Below, one piece after another: positions 8,199 through 16,642 of a stretch of 37,082 nucleotides of DNA. Position 1 is the stretch's first letter. Every line of letters begins with the position of its first letter. A program made the translations under genes and the position numbers. Under the pieces are notes generated by a model. That model was not told the origin of the DNA and made no database searches. It saw only the letters and a list, made by a program, of their open reading frames with translations. The DNA lies in NCBI GenBank assembly GCA_964433645.1, contig CAYSSK010000028.1:1-37082 (forward strand). The letters run 5' to 3'. This DNA is from Desulfofustis sp964433645. GTDB taxonomy: Bacteria > Desulfobacterota > Desulfobulbia > Desulfobulbales > Desulfocapsaceae.

Positions 8199-10871
8199 AT
8201 GAGCGAAGATATTTATCTGATTGACGGCAGCGCCTTTATTTACCGCGCCTTTCACGCCGTCTCGGCGCTGACCAACCGGGACGGTCTGCCGACCAATGCC
8301 GTTTTCGGATTTGCTTCCATGGTCCGGCGACTGATCAAGGAGCGCCAGCCGACCTATCTGGCCGTGGCCTTTGACAGCCGGGGCCCGGTGTTTCGTCACG
8401 AGTTATATGGAGATTACAAGGCCACCCGGCCGGAGATGCCGGAAGCGTTGGCCGGCCAGATTCCCTATATCAAGGAGCTGGTCAAAGCGCTTGGTCTGGT
8501 CAGCTTTGAGGAGCAGGGTGTCGAGGCCGACGATCTCATCGCCTCCGCGGTCGACCGGCTTGTGGGGTCGGGTCATCGCATCATCATCGTTTCCGGCGAT
8601 AAAGACCTGCTGCAGCTGGTCGGCGACCGGGTCACCATGTGGGATCCGATGAGTGACAGGATCATGGATCGGGCAGCCGTGCAGAGCAAATATCATGTTG
8701 AGCCGGAAGCGCTGCTGCACTGTTTTGCGCTGATCGGTGACAGTTCCGACAATGTCCCCGGCGTCCCCGGCATCGGGCCGAAGACGGCCGGGAAACTGGT
8801 GCAATCCTACGGCTCGCTCGAGCAGCTCTATGAACGGCTCGATGACATGAAAGCGTCGAAGATGAAGCAGAACCTGAGCGAGCATCGCGACGCGGCATTT
8901 CTTTCCCGCGACTTGATCCGCCTCAAGGACGACTGCTCCGTACCCGATGATCCGGCCGCCTATCTGCTTGGCGAACCGGATAACGGGCGCCTCAAGGAGT
9001 TGTATACAAAACTCGGTTTTGCCAATTTGCTCAGGGAAGTCGACGATGCCGCCCCGATCGCCACCGATGAATTTCGCCTCGTTCGGGACCACCGGACGTT
9101 GGCCGAGCTGGCCGCGATTCTGGCCGAAGCGACGCAGCTGGCTATCGATACGGAGACGACATCGCTCAACAGCCGCCGGGCCGAGTTGGTCGGCATCTCA
9201 GTGAGTTGCGGCTTGCCCCGGTGCTGGTATATCCCGCTTGGCCATCGTGACGAGACGGGCGAACTCGTTGGCGGGCAATTGGTGCCGGCCGAGGTTCGAG
9301 CGGTGCTCGAGCCGTATCTGACATCGGCCGACCTGCCGAAAATCGGGCACAATCTCAAATACGATTACGCGGTCCTGGCCCGGGCTTTCGGCGTTGAGAT
9401 GGCCGGGCCGCTGATCGACACGATGATCGCCGCGTATCTGACCGAACCGGCGCGCCGGTCGCTCAAACTCGATGATCTGTGCCGGGAAATCGATATAAAA
9501 ATGACCTCCTATGCACAGGTTACCGGCGGTGACAAGCGCGACGATGCCTTTGCTTTTGTTTCGGTCGAGGCGGCAGGTGCCTATTCCTGTGAAGATGTTT
9601 ACGGTGCCCTGGCCCTGTGGGAGGGCGTGCGCCCCCGTCTCGAAGAAAAGGATATGCTGCGTCTGTTTCACGAGATCGAGATGCCGCTGGTGCCCATCCT
9701 GGCGCATATGGAAACCGCCGGGATCAAGGTCGACGCGCAGCGCCTCGATGCCCTGGCAGCCGAGTTCAGGGAGAAACTGGCGGAGCGGGAAGAGGAAATT
9801 TACCGCCTGGCGGGGCACCCGTTCAATATCAGCTCCCCCCAGCAATTGGGGGTGGTATTGTTCGAAGAACTGGGCCTGCCCCACGGCAGGAAGACCAAGA
9901 CCGGGTATTCCACCGATGCCGGGGTGCTGGAGAAGCTGGCGCAGCGCCATGAAATGCCGGCCCTGATCGTCGACTATCGCAACCTGGCCAAGCTGCTGTC
10001 CACCTATATCGAAAAGCTCAAGGTACTCATTGATGACAGGACCGGCCGGATTCATACCTCGTTCAACCAGACGGTGACCACCACCGGCAGGTTGTCGAGC
10101 AGCAATCCGAACCTGCAGAATATCCCGATCCGCGGCGAGGAAGGCGGACGGATCAGGGAGGCCTTCGTCGCCGAGACCGGCACCATGTTTCTCTTTGCCG
10201 ATTATTCCCAGATCGATCTGCGGGTGCTGGCCCATTACTCCCAGGACCCGGCGCTGCTGGCCGCGTTCCGCCGGGGGGACGATATCCACAACCGGACCGC
10301 GGCGGAAATTTTCGGTGTTTCGCCACTTTTTATCACGCCGGACATGCGCCGGGTGGCAAAGAGCATTAATTTCGGCATCGTTTACGGCATGAGCGCTTTC
10401 GGCCTGGCCAATCAACTGCGCATCGGCAGGACGGAGGCGCAGCAGTTCATCGATCGCTATTTCCAGCTTTACGCCGGTGTGCAGCAATTCATGCACGATG
10501 TCGTCGAGACGGCGAAACGAGACGGTTACGTCAGCACGCTGCTCAATCGGCGCCGCTATCTCCCGGAAATCAAGGCGACCGACAAAGCACGCCGGGAATT
10601 TGCCGAGCGGGCGGCGATCAACACGCCGATCCAGGGGACGGCGGCCGATATTATCAAACTGGCCATGCTGCGGGTCGATGAATTGCTGCGGAGTCGTCGG
10701 GAGAAGCACTGCCGGATGTTGCTGCAGATTCACGACGAGCTGATTTTCGAAGTCGATGCGGCGAAGTGCGGGGCGCTGCTGGAAGACATCCGCCGTTGCA
10801 TGGAGCAGGCCCTGCAACTCGATGTCCCGCTGGTTGTCAATATGCAGCAGGGAACCAGTCTGGCCAAATAG
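8199..10871 (+). CDS. polA: DNA polymerase I
   Basis: 890 aa, full-length family A polymerase for Okazaki-fragment processing and repair. The N-terminal 5' nuclease (about 1-280) starts with IYLIDGSAFIYRAFHA and contains EADDLIA and SGDKDLLQL. The 3'-5' exonuclease domain (about 300-480) keeps the metal-binding D-x-E in AIDTETTSLN, so proofreading is probably active. The polymerase domain has motif A (ADYSQIDLRVLAH), motif B (RRVAKSINFGIVYG) and motif C (QIHDELIFEV). I set the start at the ATG at 8199 because the family begins a few residues before IYLIDG; a GTG at 8157 would add 14 residues. Neither has a strong ribosome site. It follows the USP gene by 67 bases and converges on citrate synthase, with 21 bases between the stop codons. 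Confidence 0.97.
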   Translation: MSEDIYLIDGSAFIYRAFHAVSALTNRDGLPTNAVFGFASMVRRLIKERQPTYLAVAFDSRGPVFRHELYGDYKATRPEMPEALAGQIPYIKELVKALGLVSFEEQGVEADDLIASAVDRLVGSGHRIIIVSGDKDLLQLVGDRVTMWDPMSDRIMDRAAVQSKYHVEPEALLHCFALIGDSSDNVPGVPGIGPKTAGKLVQSYGSLEQLYERLDDMKASKMKQNLSEHRDAAFLSRDLIRLKDDCSVPDDPAAYLLGEPDNGRLKELYTKLGFANLLREVDDAAPIATDEFRLVRDHRTLAELAAILAEATQLAIDTETTSLNSRRAELVGISVSCGLPRCWYIPLGHRDETGELVGGQLVPAEVRAVLEPYLTSADLPKIGHNLKYDYAVLARAFGVEMAGPLIDTMIAAYLTEPARRSLKLDDLCREIDIKMTSYAQVTGGDKRDDAFAFVSVEAAGAYSCEDVYGALALWEGVRPRLEEKDMLRLFHEIEMPLVPILAHMETAGIKVDAQRLDALAAEFREKLAEREEEIYRLAGHPFNISSPQQLGVVLFEELGLPHGRKTKTGYSTDAGVLEKLAQRHEMPALIVDYRNLAKLLSTYIEKLKVLIDDRTGRIHTSFNQTVTTTGRLSSSNPNLQNIPIRGEEGGRIREAFVAETGTMFLFADYSQIDLRVLAHYSQDPALLAAFRRGDDIHNRTAAEIFGVSPLFITPDMRRVAKSINFGIVYGMSAFGLANQLRIGRTEAQQFIDRYFQLYAGVQQFMHDVVETAKRDGYVSTLLNRRRYLPEIKATDKARREFAERAAINTPIQGTAADIIKLAMLRVDELLRSRREKHCRMLLQIHDELIFEVDAAKCGALLEDIRRCMEQALQLDVPLVVNMQQGTSLAK

Positions 10872-10892
10872 CGGTGGTTCACTACCGGTCGG

Positions 10893-12191
<1,299 letters not shown>

Positions 12192-12389
12192 AAAAAATCC
12201 TCCATAAATCCTGATATTTGTCCTGGCGGTCACCGGGAGGGTAATTTTCCTGTGACCTTCAGTCGGCCGGTTAACATACAGGTGGTCGGCCTGATTGGGG
12301 GTTATCAGGCGTATCGTCCGGGCGAATCGTCTCGCCGCCGTGGACGGATGCATCGGCAGCCGGTCAGCTGCACGTGGGGAAAATGGTGC

Positions 12390-12419
12390 TTGAATGAATC
12401 GGAACTGACGTACTATAGT
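12390..12419 (+). promoter_or_regulatory. Promoter for the zinc-ribbon gene, sharing its -10 with gltA
   Basis: TTGAAT (12390-12395) and TATAGT (12414-12419) are 18 bases apart, about 100 bases before the ATG at 12524. The -10 overlaps the gltA -10 on the other strand through the palindrome ACTATAGT (12412-12419). Confidence 0.6.
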
Positions 12420-12440
12420 CTGAACATCGCTGTTTTTCAA
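12412..12440 (-). promoter_or_regulatory. gltA promoter (sigma70 type)
   Basis: On the minus strand TTGAAA (12435-12440) and TATAGT (12412-12417) are separated by exactly 17 bases. The predicted start is near 12405. The -10 lies inside the palindrome ACTATAGT, which also serves the opposite-strand promoter. Confidence 0.7.
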
Positions 12441-12523
12441 TTATTCTTTTTACGGTTCGAGCTGTGCCTCGGACTGTGAACGACGAAGGGCAATTTTCAA
12501 AGATAGGAAAAAGAAGGTGTTGT

Positions 12524-13249
12524 ATGACCGGCCTGCAGAGAGAACTCGACCGCCTGGCGATCGAGGAGTTGGTTCGTTACGTGGTTACCGATGAAGAGTT
12601 GCCGGCAGCGCTCGCTCTGGTGCGACGCTATGACAGCCAGCAGCTCGCCGTTCCGGTATTGCGCAATTATTATGCAATGCTGCCCGAGGGTCGCGAGGAG
12701 ATGGCGCTTGACCTGCGGCTTGTTGCCCGGCAGGAGGGCATCGCGCTGATAGCGCTGGCCACTGCCGATCACCGTTATCTCTACCTGAGTTCGGCGGGGG
12801 AGGCGCTTTTCCTTGGAAATTTCGACGACGGGGTCGATGATGAAGCGGTACTGGAATTATTCGGTTACCGAACCAGAGAGGATTTTCTGGCCAAGGTCAT
12901 GCCATTTTCCGAGTTGCCGTCGTTGCCGGCCACTGATGCTGCTGCCGAGCTGGCGACGTGTACCGCCTGCGGCGTTCTGGCGGGCGAGGTGCATATCTTC
13001 GGCTGCCCGGTGGAGCTGTGTCCCTGGTGCGAGGGCCAGGTGAGCCGTTGCAATTGCCGGTTTGACCAGCTCGGTGTCGACCGGATCGACAGCGAAGAGC
13101 AGCTGGAACGTTTTGCCGAAATGCTCGAAGCCCAGGGCCGGATTGTCTTTCAAAAAGAGCAGAACCCGTCCTATCCGGTGGCCGGGGAAGACGCCGGTCC
13201 GGCTGCCGCTGCAGAAGCTGCGGGTCGGCCGGACCGGGATGATGATTAG
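12524..13249 (+). CDS. Uncharacterised zinc-ribbon-like protein
   Basis: 241 aa, soluble, function unknown. The N-terminal half is helical and acidic. A cysteine cluster lies at 146-178: C146-x2-C149, C161, C166-x2-C169, then C176-x-C178, the pattern CTACG...GCPVELCPWCEGQVSRCNC. This resembles a short 'CPxCxxQ...CxC' zinc-binding module seen at the end of many uncharacterised bacterial proteins. The last 35 residues are alanine- and acid-rich and probably disordered. The ATG at 12524 has AAGGTG just upstream (GAAGG at 12513-12517). The stop codon overlaps the stop of the convergent hflC by 3 bases (13246-13248 and 13247-13249). No function can be assigned. Confidence 0.75.
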   Translation: MTGLQRELDRLAIEELVRYVVTDEELPAALALVRRYDSQQLAVPVLRNYYAMLPEGREEMALDLRLVARQEGIALIALATADHRYLYLSSAGEALFLGNFDDGVDDEAVLELFGYRTREDFLAKVMPFSELPSLPATDAAAELATCTACGVLAGEVHIFGCPVELCPWCEGQVSRCNCRFDQLGVDRIDSEEQLERFAEMLEAQGRIVFQKEQNPSYPVAGEDAGPAAAAEAAGRPDRDDD

Positions 13250-14178
13250 TTTCTGGAGCTGTTTTTCAGATAGTGAAAGAGGTCCGAATCGGAAGACAAT
13301 ACCAGCGAGGTGTTGTCGCCGATCACCGATTCGTAGCTCTCCAGGGTCTTCATGAAGGCGAAGAATTCCGGATCCTGGTTGTAGGCGTTGCCGTAGATCC
13401 GGGTGGCTTCGGCATCGGCATCACCCTTGATGAGCATCGCTTCCCGGTTGGCCCCGGAGGTGATCTCCCGCAGTTCCCGATCGACGGTACCGAGGATCCG
13501 GGCCTTCTGGCCCTCACCGGTCGAGCGCTTCTCGGCGGCGATCCGCTTGCGCTCGGAGATCATCCGGTCATAGACCCGTTCGCGGACCGTATCGATATAA
13601 TTGACCCGTTTAAAGACCACGTCGAGCAGTTCGATGCCGTATTGCGGCGTCGCCCGGGCGGCGATTTCCAGGGCCTGGTCGGAAATCACGTCGCGCCCCC
13701 GCTGCGGCTTGGTGCCCGGTTCCTGGTTGGACGGCGTCATGTTCTCCAGCGACCAGTCGGAGCTGCGGATGATCTCGATCAGGTTGTTCTTGTTGACCAT
13801 GTCGCGCACGGTGCCGCCGATGATATCGTTGAGCAGCGACTGGGCCCGATCCACCGTCTTGACGGCCTGCATGAACATCAGAGCGTTGGTGATCCGCCAG
13901 CGGGCGGTGACGTCGAGATAGACGAAGGTCTTGTCGTTGGTCGGAATCTGGTTCGGCTCGCCGTTCCAGATGACGATTCGTTTATCGAATTCGTTGACCT
14001 GCTGGACAAACGGCATCTTGAAAAAGATGCCGGCCTCGGTTTTCGGCGTGCCGATCGGCTTGCCGAACTGGGTGATCATCACCTGCTTACCTTCCTCGAC
14101 GATGAAAAAACCGTCGTAGACGACGATGATGCCGAGCAGGACCAGGCCGATCAGGAGAAAATTGGCTATTTGTTTCAT
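13246..14178 (-). CDS. hflC: HflC, SPFH/prohibitin-family FtsH modulator
   Basis: 310 aa. HflC with HflK forms a membrane complex that encloses and regulates the FtsH protease. A single N-terminal membrane anchor (NFLLIGLVLLGIIVVYDGFFIV) precedes the band-7 domain, which opens with VEEGKQVMITQFGKPIG and contains the family segment RVNYIDTVRERVYDRMISERKRIAAEKRSTGEG, given here as a description of residues around 190-225. The C-terminal YESVIGDNTSLVLSSDSD is also typical. AAGGAT precedes the ATG. It lies 24 bases after hflK, in the usual hflK-hflC order. Its stop overlaps the stop of the convergent zinc-ribbon gene. Confidence 0.95.
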   Translation of the reverse strand: MKQIANFLLIGLVLLGIIVVYDGFFIVEEGKQVMITQFGKPIGTPKTEAGIFFKMPFVQQVNEFDKRIVIWNGEPNQIPTNDKTFVYLDVTARWRITNALMFMQAVKTVDRAQSLLNDIIGGTVRDMVNKNNLIEIIRSSDWSLENMTPSNQEPGTKPQRGRDVISDQALEIAARATPQYGIELLDVVFKRVNYIDTVRERVYDRMISERKRIAAEKRSTGEGQKARILGTVDRELREITSGANREAMLIKGDADAEATRIYGNAYNQDPEFFAFMKTLESYESVIGDNTSLVLSSDSDLFHYLKNSSRN

Positions 14179-14202
14179 GGGATATCCTTGGCTCGTAATT
14201 GG

Positions 14203-15315
14203 TTACTGCCCGTCCTGGACCGGCTTGCCGACGGAGCGGAGATTGAGCAGCGGCAGCGGGCCCTGCTGGCCTTCATCGATGACGTAGACCGCCTCGACGC
14301 GGGGCAGTGCTTTCTGCATGGTTTCCAGATACATGCGCTTCCTGGTGACCTCGGTGGCGCTGCGGTATTCCTCGAGGATATCGAGGAACCGGGCCGCGGC
14401 GCCCTCCGCATCGTTGATCCGTTCCTTGGCGTAGCCATGGGCCTCTTCGACGATCTTCAGCGCGTTGCCGCGGGCGGCCGGAATGATCCGGTTATACTGC
14501 TCTTCGGCCTCGTTGACGAGCCGCTTCATGTCCTGGTCGGCCTCGTTGACCTCGTTGAAGGCCGGCTTGACCGGGTCGGGCGGATTGATGTCCTGGAACT
14601 GGACGGCGACGAGTTGCACGCCCGTTTCCAGAAAGTTGAGTTCCTGCTGCAGCTCGTCCCGGACCGCGGCGGCGAGCAGGTCGCGATTGCTCAGCACGTA
14701 ATCGAAATCCATATTACCGACGATCCGCCGGGTGACGCTCTCCGACAGGTCGAAGACGGCCTGTTTGACGTCTTGGACCTTGAACAGATAATTGATCGGG
14801 TCGCTGACCCGGTACTGGACGATCCAGGCCACATTGATGACGTTGGTGTCGGCGGTGAGCATCAGCGATTCCATGTCGTAGGTCCGACTCTCAAAGGAGG
14901 AGCGCTGGCCGCCCTGGAGGGAACGGTAACCGAATTCCAGTTTCTGGATCTGGCGCACGTTGACCTTGTAGAGGTGCTCGAGATACGGGATCTTCAGGTG
15001 CAGGCCCGGCTCGGCGGTCCGGTTGTATTCGCCGAAGCGCAGCACGACGCCGACTTCGTTGGGCGCGACTTTGTAAAACGACTGATAGGCGCCCTGCAGG
15101 ATGACGACGATCAGGGCAAGGATCAGAACCTTGCCGATAATGGAAAACGGGTTGGTCGGCCCTCGTTGGGAGGGCGGGTCGTCATCGCCTGATCGGGGCT
15201 TTTTCGATTCCGAAAAAAAGTCCTGCACTTTTTTGATCAATTGGGCGATAACCTCCTCCGGTGTCTGGGGGCGCTTTTTCCTGCCCCAGGGAGGTTGTTG
15301 ATCGTTGTTGGCCAT
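14203..15315 (-). CDS. hflK: HflK, SPFH/prohibitin-family FtsH modulator
   Basis: 370 aa, partner of HflC. A cytoplasmic N-terminal stretch (PPWGRKKRPQTPEEV) is typical of HflK. A single membrane helix follows at about 62-80 (IIGKVLILALIVVILQGAY), then the band-7 domain (VAPNEVGVVLRFGEYNRTAEPGLH) and a coiled-coil-like region with NEVNEADQDMKRLVNEAEEQYN. The ATG at 15313-15315 was preferred over an adjacent TTG; AGGAGA lies 6 bases upstream. It is first in an operon with hflC. A 12-bp palindrome lies about 150 bases upstream. Confidence 0.95.
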   Translation of the reverse strand: MANNDQQPPWGRKKRPQTPEEVIAQLIKKVQDFFSESKKPRSGDDDPPSQRGPTNPFSIIGKVLILALIVVILQGAYQSFYKVAPNEVGVVLRFGEYNRTAEPGLHLKIPYLEHLYKVNVRQIQKLEFGYRSLQGGQRSSFESRTYDMESLMLTADTNVINVAWIVQYRVSDPINYLFKVQDVKQAVFDLSESVTRRIVGNMDFDYVLSNRDLLAAAVRDELQQELNFLETGVQLVAVQFQDINPPDPVKPAFNEVNEADQDMKRLVNEAEEQYNRIIPAARGNALKIVEEAHGYAKERINDAEGAAARFLDILEEYRSATEVTRKRMYLETMQKALPRVEAVYVIDEGQQGPLPLLNLRSVGKPVQDGQ

Positions 15316-15461
15316 CAATGGTCTCCTGTCTGTCTGTTGTTTGCTGCGGCAACCGAACCGGGGCTCTGCTCCGGTCGGTCGAAAATTACCGGTCGCCTCG
15401 CTTACCGGTGTGCTGCGACCGGGAATCTCATGGCGATCGATGGTTGGCAGAGGTGTGTGCT

Positions 15462-15473
15462 AAACGTACGTTT
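15462..15473. promoter_or_regulatory. 12-bp perfect palindrome AAACGTACGTTT (copy 1), operator-like
   Basis: The perfect palindrome AAACGTACGTTT lies in the 276-base gap between the rhomboid gene and hflK, about 150 bases before the hflK start. An identical copy is at 19090-19101. It has the size and symmetry of a site for a dimeric regulator. The regulator is not identified. Confidence 0.45.
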
Positions 15474-15591
15474 GGTCGGCAACAAATTACGCTATAAGGT
15501 AATCGAAAATGATCAATTAGACAAGCAGAGTTGGTTGCGGCACAGTCGAATGTGGCCGGTGGCGGCGGAGGGGGGCGGCCGGCCGGCGGCA

Positions 15592-16509
15592 TCAGTAAAC
15601 GGCGGGGGCCAGCGCCTGATTCCAGCTGATCATCACCAGGGCGACAGCTGCCAGCAGACAGCAGGTCTGGACGAAGGGCGAGTGCCGTCCGGCCCGGAGC
15701 GGACTGCTGCTCAGCAGCAGTCCGCAAAAAAGGCCGGCCAGCAGGCCGAACAGATGGCCGCCCAGATCGGTACGCGCGCCGGAACTGCCGAGCATCCCCA
15801 GCAGCGCGGCGCCGGCCAGGACCGGGATGAACATCCGGGCCGAAAAAAGCGTGCCGGAGACGTGAATCTGGTGGGCGGCGAGCAGGCCGATCATGCTGAA
15901 AACCGCGGTGGAAAACCCGACGAACAGGTGGCTGCCGCCATGGACCTGGACATTGACGAAGTTGCCGAGCATCGCGGCCAGCAGCACGGCCAGCAGCCCC
16001 AGACCGGTGCCATGGATCTGCAGGAAGAAATGGAGCAGAAAACCGCCGATCAGGCAATTGCCGGCCAGGTGGGCGAAATCGGCGTGCAGGGTCAAGGCGG
16101 TGATCAGCCGGTACCACTGGCCGTCGTAGATGATTGCCGATGCGTCACCGGCACCGCCGGCAAACCAGGGTGATTCGGGTTGCCAGGGTCCGGTGATCAG
16201 ATAGAAGACGGCCAGTGCGCCGCTGAGCAGGATGGACGGCGGCGTGCTGGAAGAGGATGCGGTTGCGGCAGGCGTCCGGGGAGGGGGCGGCCAGTCGCGG
16301 TTTTCCCGGAAATAGTGCTCGAGTTCCCGAACGGCGCGGTCCGCGACGGCGCCGTCGACGACCAGGGCGATCGATCCGTCCGGCTGTTGCGAGGTCCGGT
16401 GCTTGATTCCGGTGGCCGACAGGACCAGCGAGCAGGTCTCGATCACTGCGGAGTCGCTGGCGGTTATGATGGTCTTTTCGTCTGCTGTCGGTTCGGCGGG
16501 CTGATCCAT
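15592..16509 (-). CDS. Rhomboid-family intramembrane serine protease
   Basis: 305 aa. A soluble N-terminal domain (about 1-73, ending NRDWPP) is followed by a Pro/Ala/Ser-rich linker (74-92) and then a six- or seven-helix rhomboid domain. Catalytic features are present: WYRLIT (132-137), H142-x4-H147-x3-N151, the nucleophile S200 in GFST and H252 in GGHLFG. The N-terminal domain resembles the small domain found before rhomboids in other Desulfobacterota and may present substrates. The ATG at 16507-16509 has no clear ribosome site. The gene lies 133 bases after pckG with a terminator between, so it probably has its own promoter. Substrates are unknown. Confidence 0.88.
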   Translation of the reverse strand: MDQPAEPTADEKTIITASDSAVIETCSLVLSATGIKHRTSQQPDGSIALVVDGAVADRAVRELEHYFRENRDWPPPPRTPAATASSSSTPPSILLSGALAVFYLITGPWQPESPWFAGGAGDASAIIYDGQWYRLITALTLHADFAHLAGNCLIGGFLLHFFLQIHGTGLGLLAVLLAAMLGNFVNVQVHGGSHLFVGFSTAVFSMIGLLAAHQIHVSGTLFSARMFIPVLAGAALLGMLGSSGARTDLGGHLFGLLAGLFCGLLLSSSPLRAGRHSPFVQTCCLLAAVALVMISWNQALAPAVY

Positions 16510-16574
16510 GCGGCAACGATACTACATAAAGAATTGAAAGTAAAAAGATCGGGGCCGAGCCGGAGAGCAGCACC

Positions 16575-16621
16575 AAAAACGGGGCCGGCGTCTCTTGTGC
16601 AAAGAAAGCGCCGGCCCCGTT
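16575..16621 (-). terminator. Intrinsic terminator of pckG
   Basis: On the minus strand, 22 bases after the pckG stop, 13-base arms (16609-16621 and 16578-16590) pair perfectly with GC-rich sequence, and a run of five T residues (16579-16575) closes the element. This is a textbook rho-independent terminator. Confidence 0.9.
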
Positions 16622-16642
16622 ATCGTTGAACAGCCGGCAGCT

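Larger units (their letters stand above)
12192..12523. other. Divergent intergenic region, gltA / zinc-ribbon gene
   Basis: These 332 bases hold the two overlapping promoters described separately and the long gltA leader. I see no gene. The leader is only weakly structured by eye, and no riboswitch class is recognised. Confidence 0.6.

Noticed and set aside
13273..15192. 639-codon plus-strand open frame
   Set aside because: It lies fully antisense to hflC and hflK, both clearly real, and has shadow-like composition.
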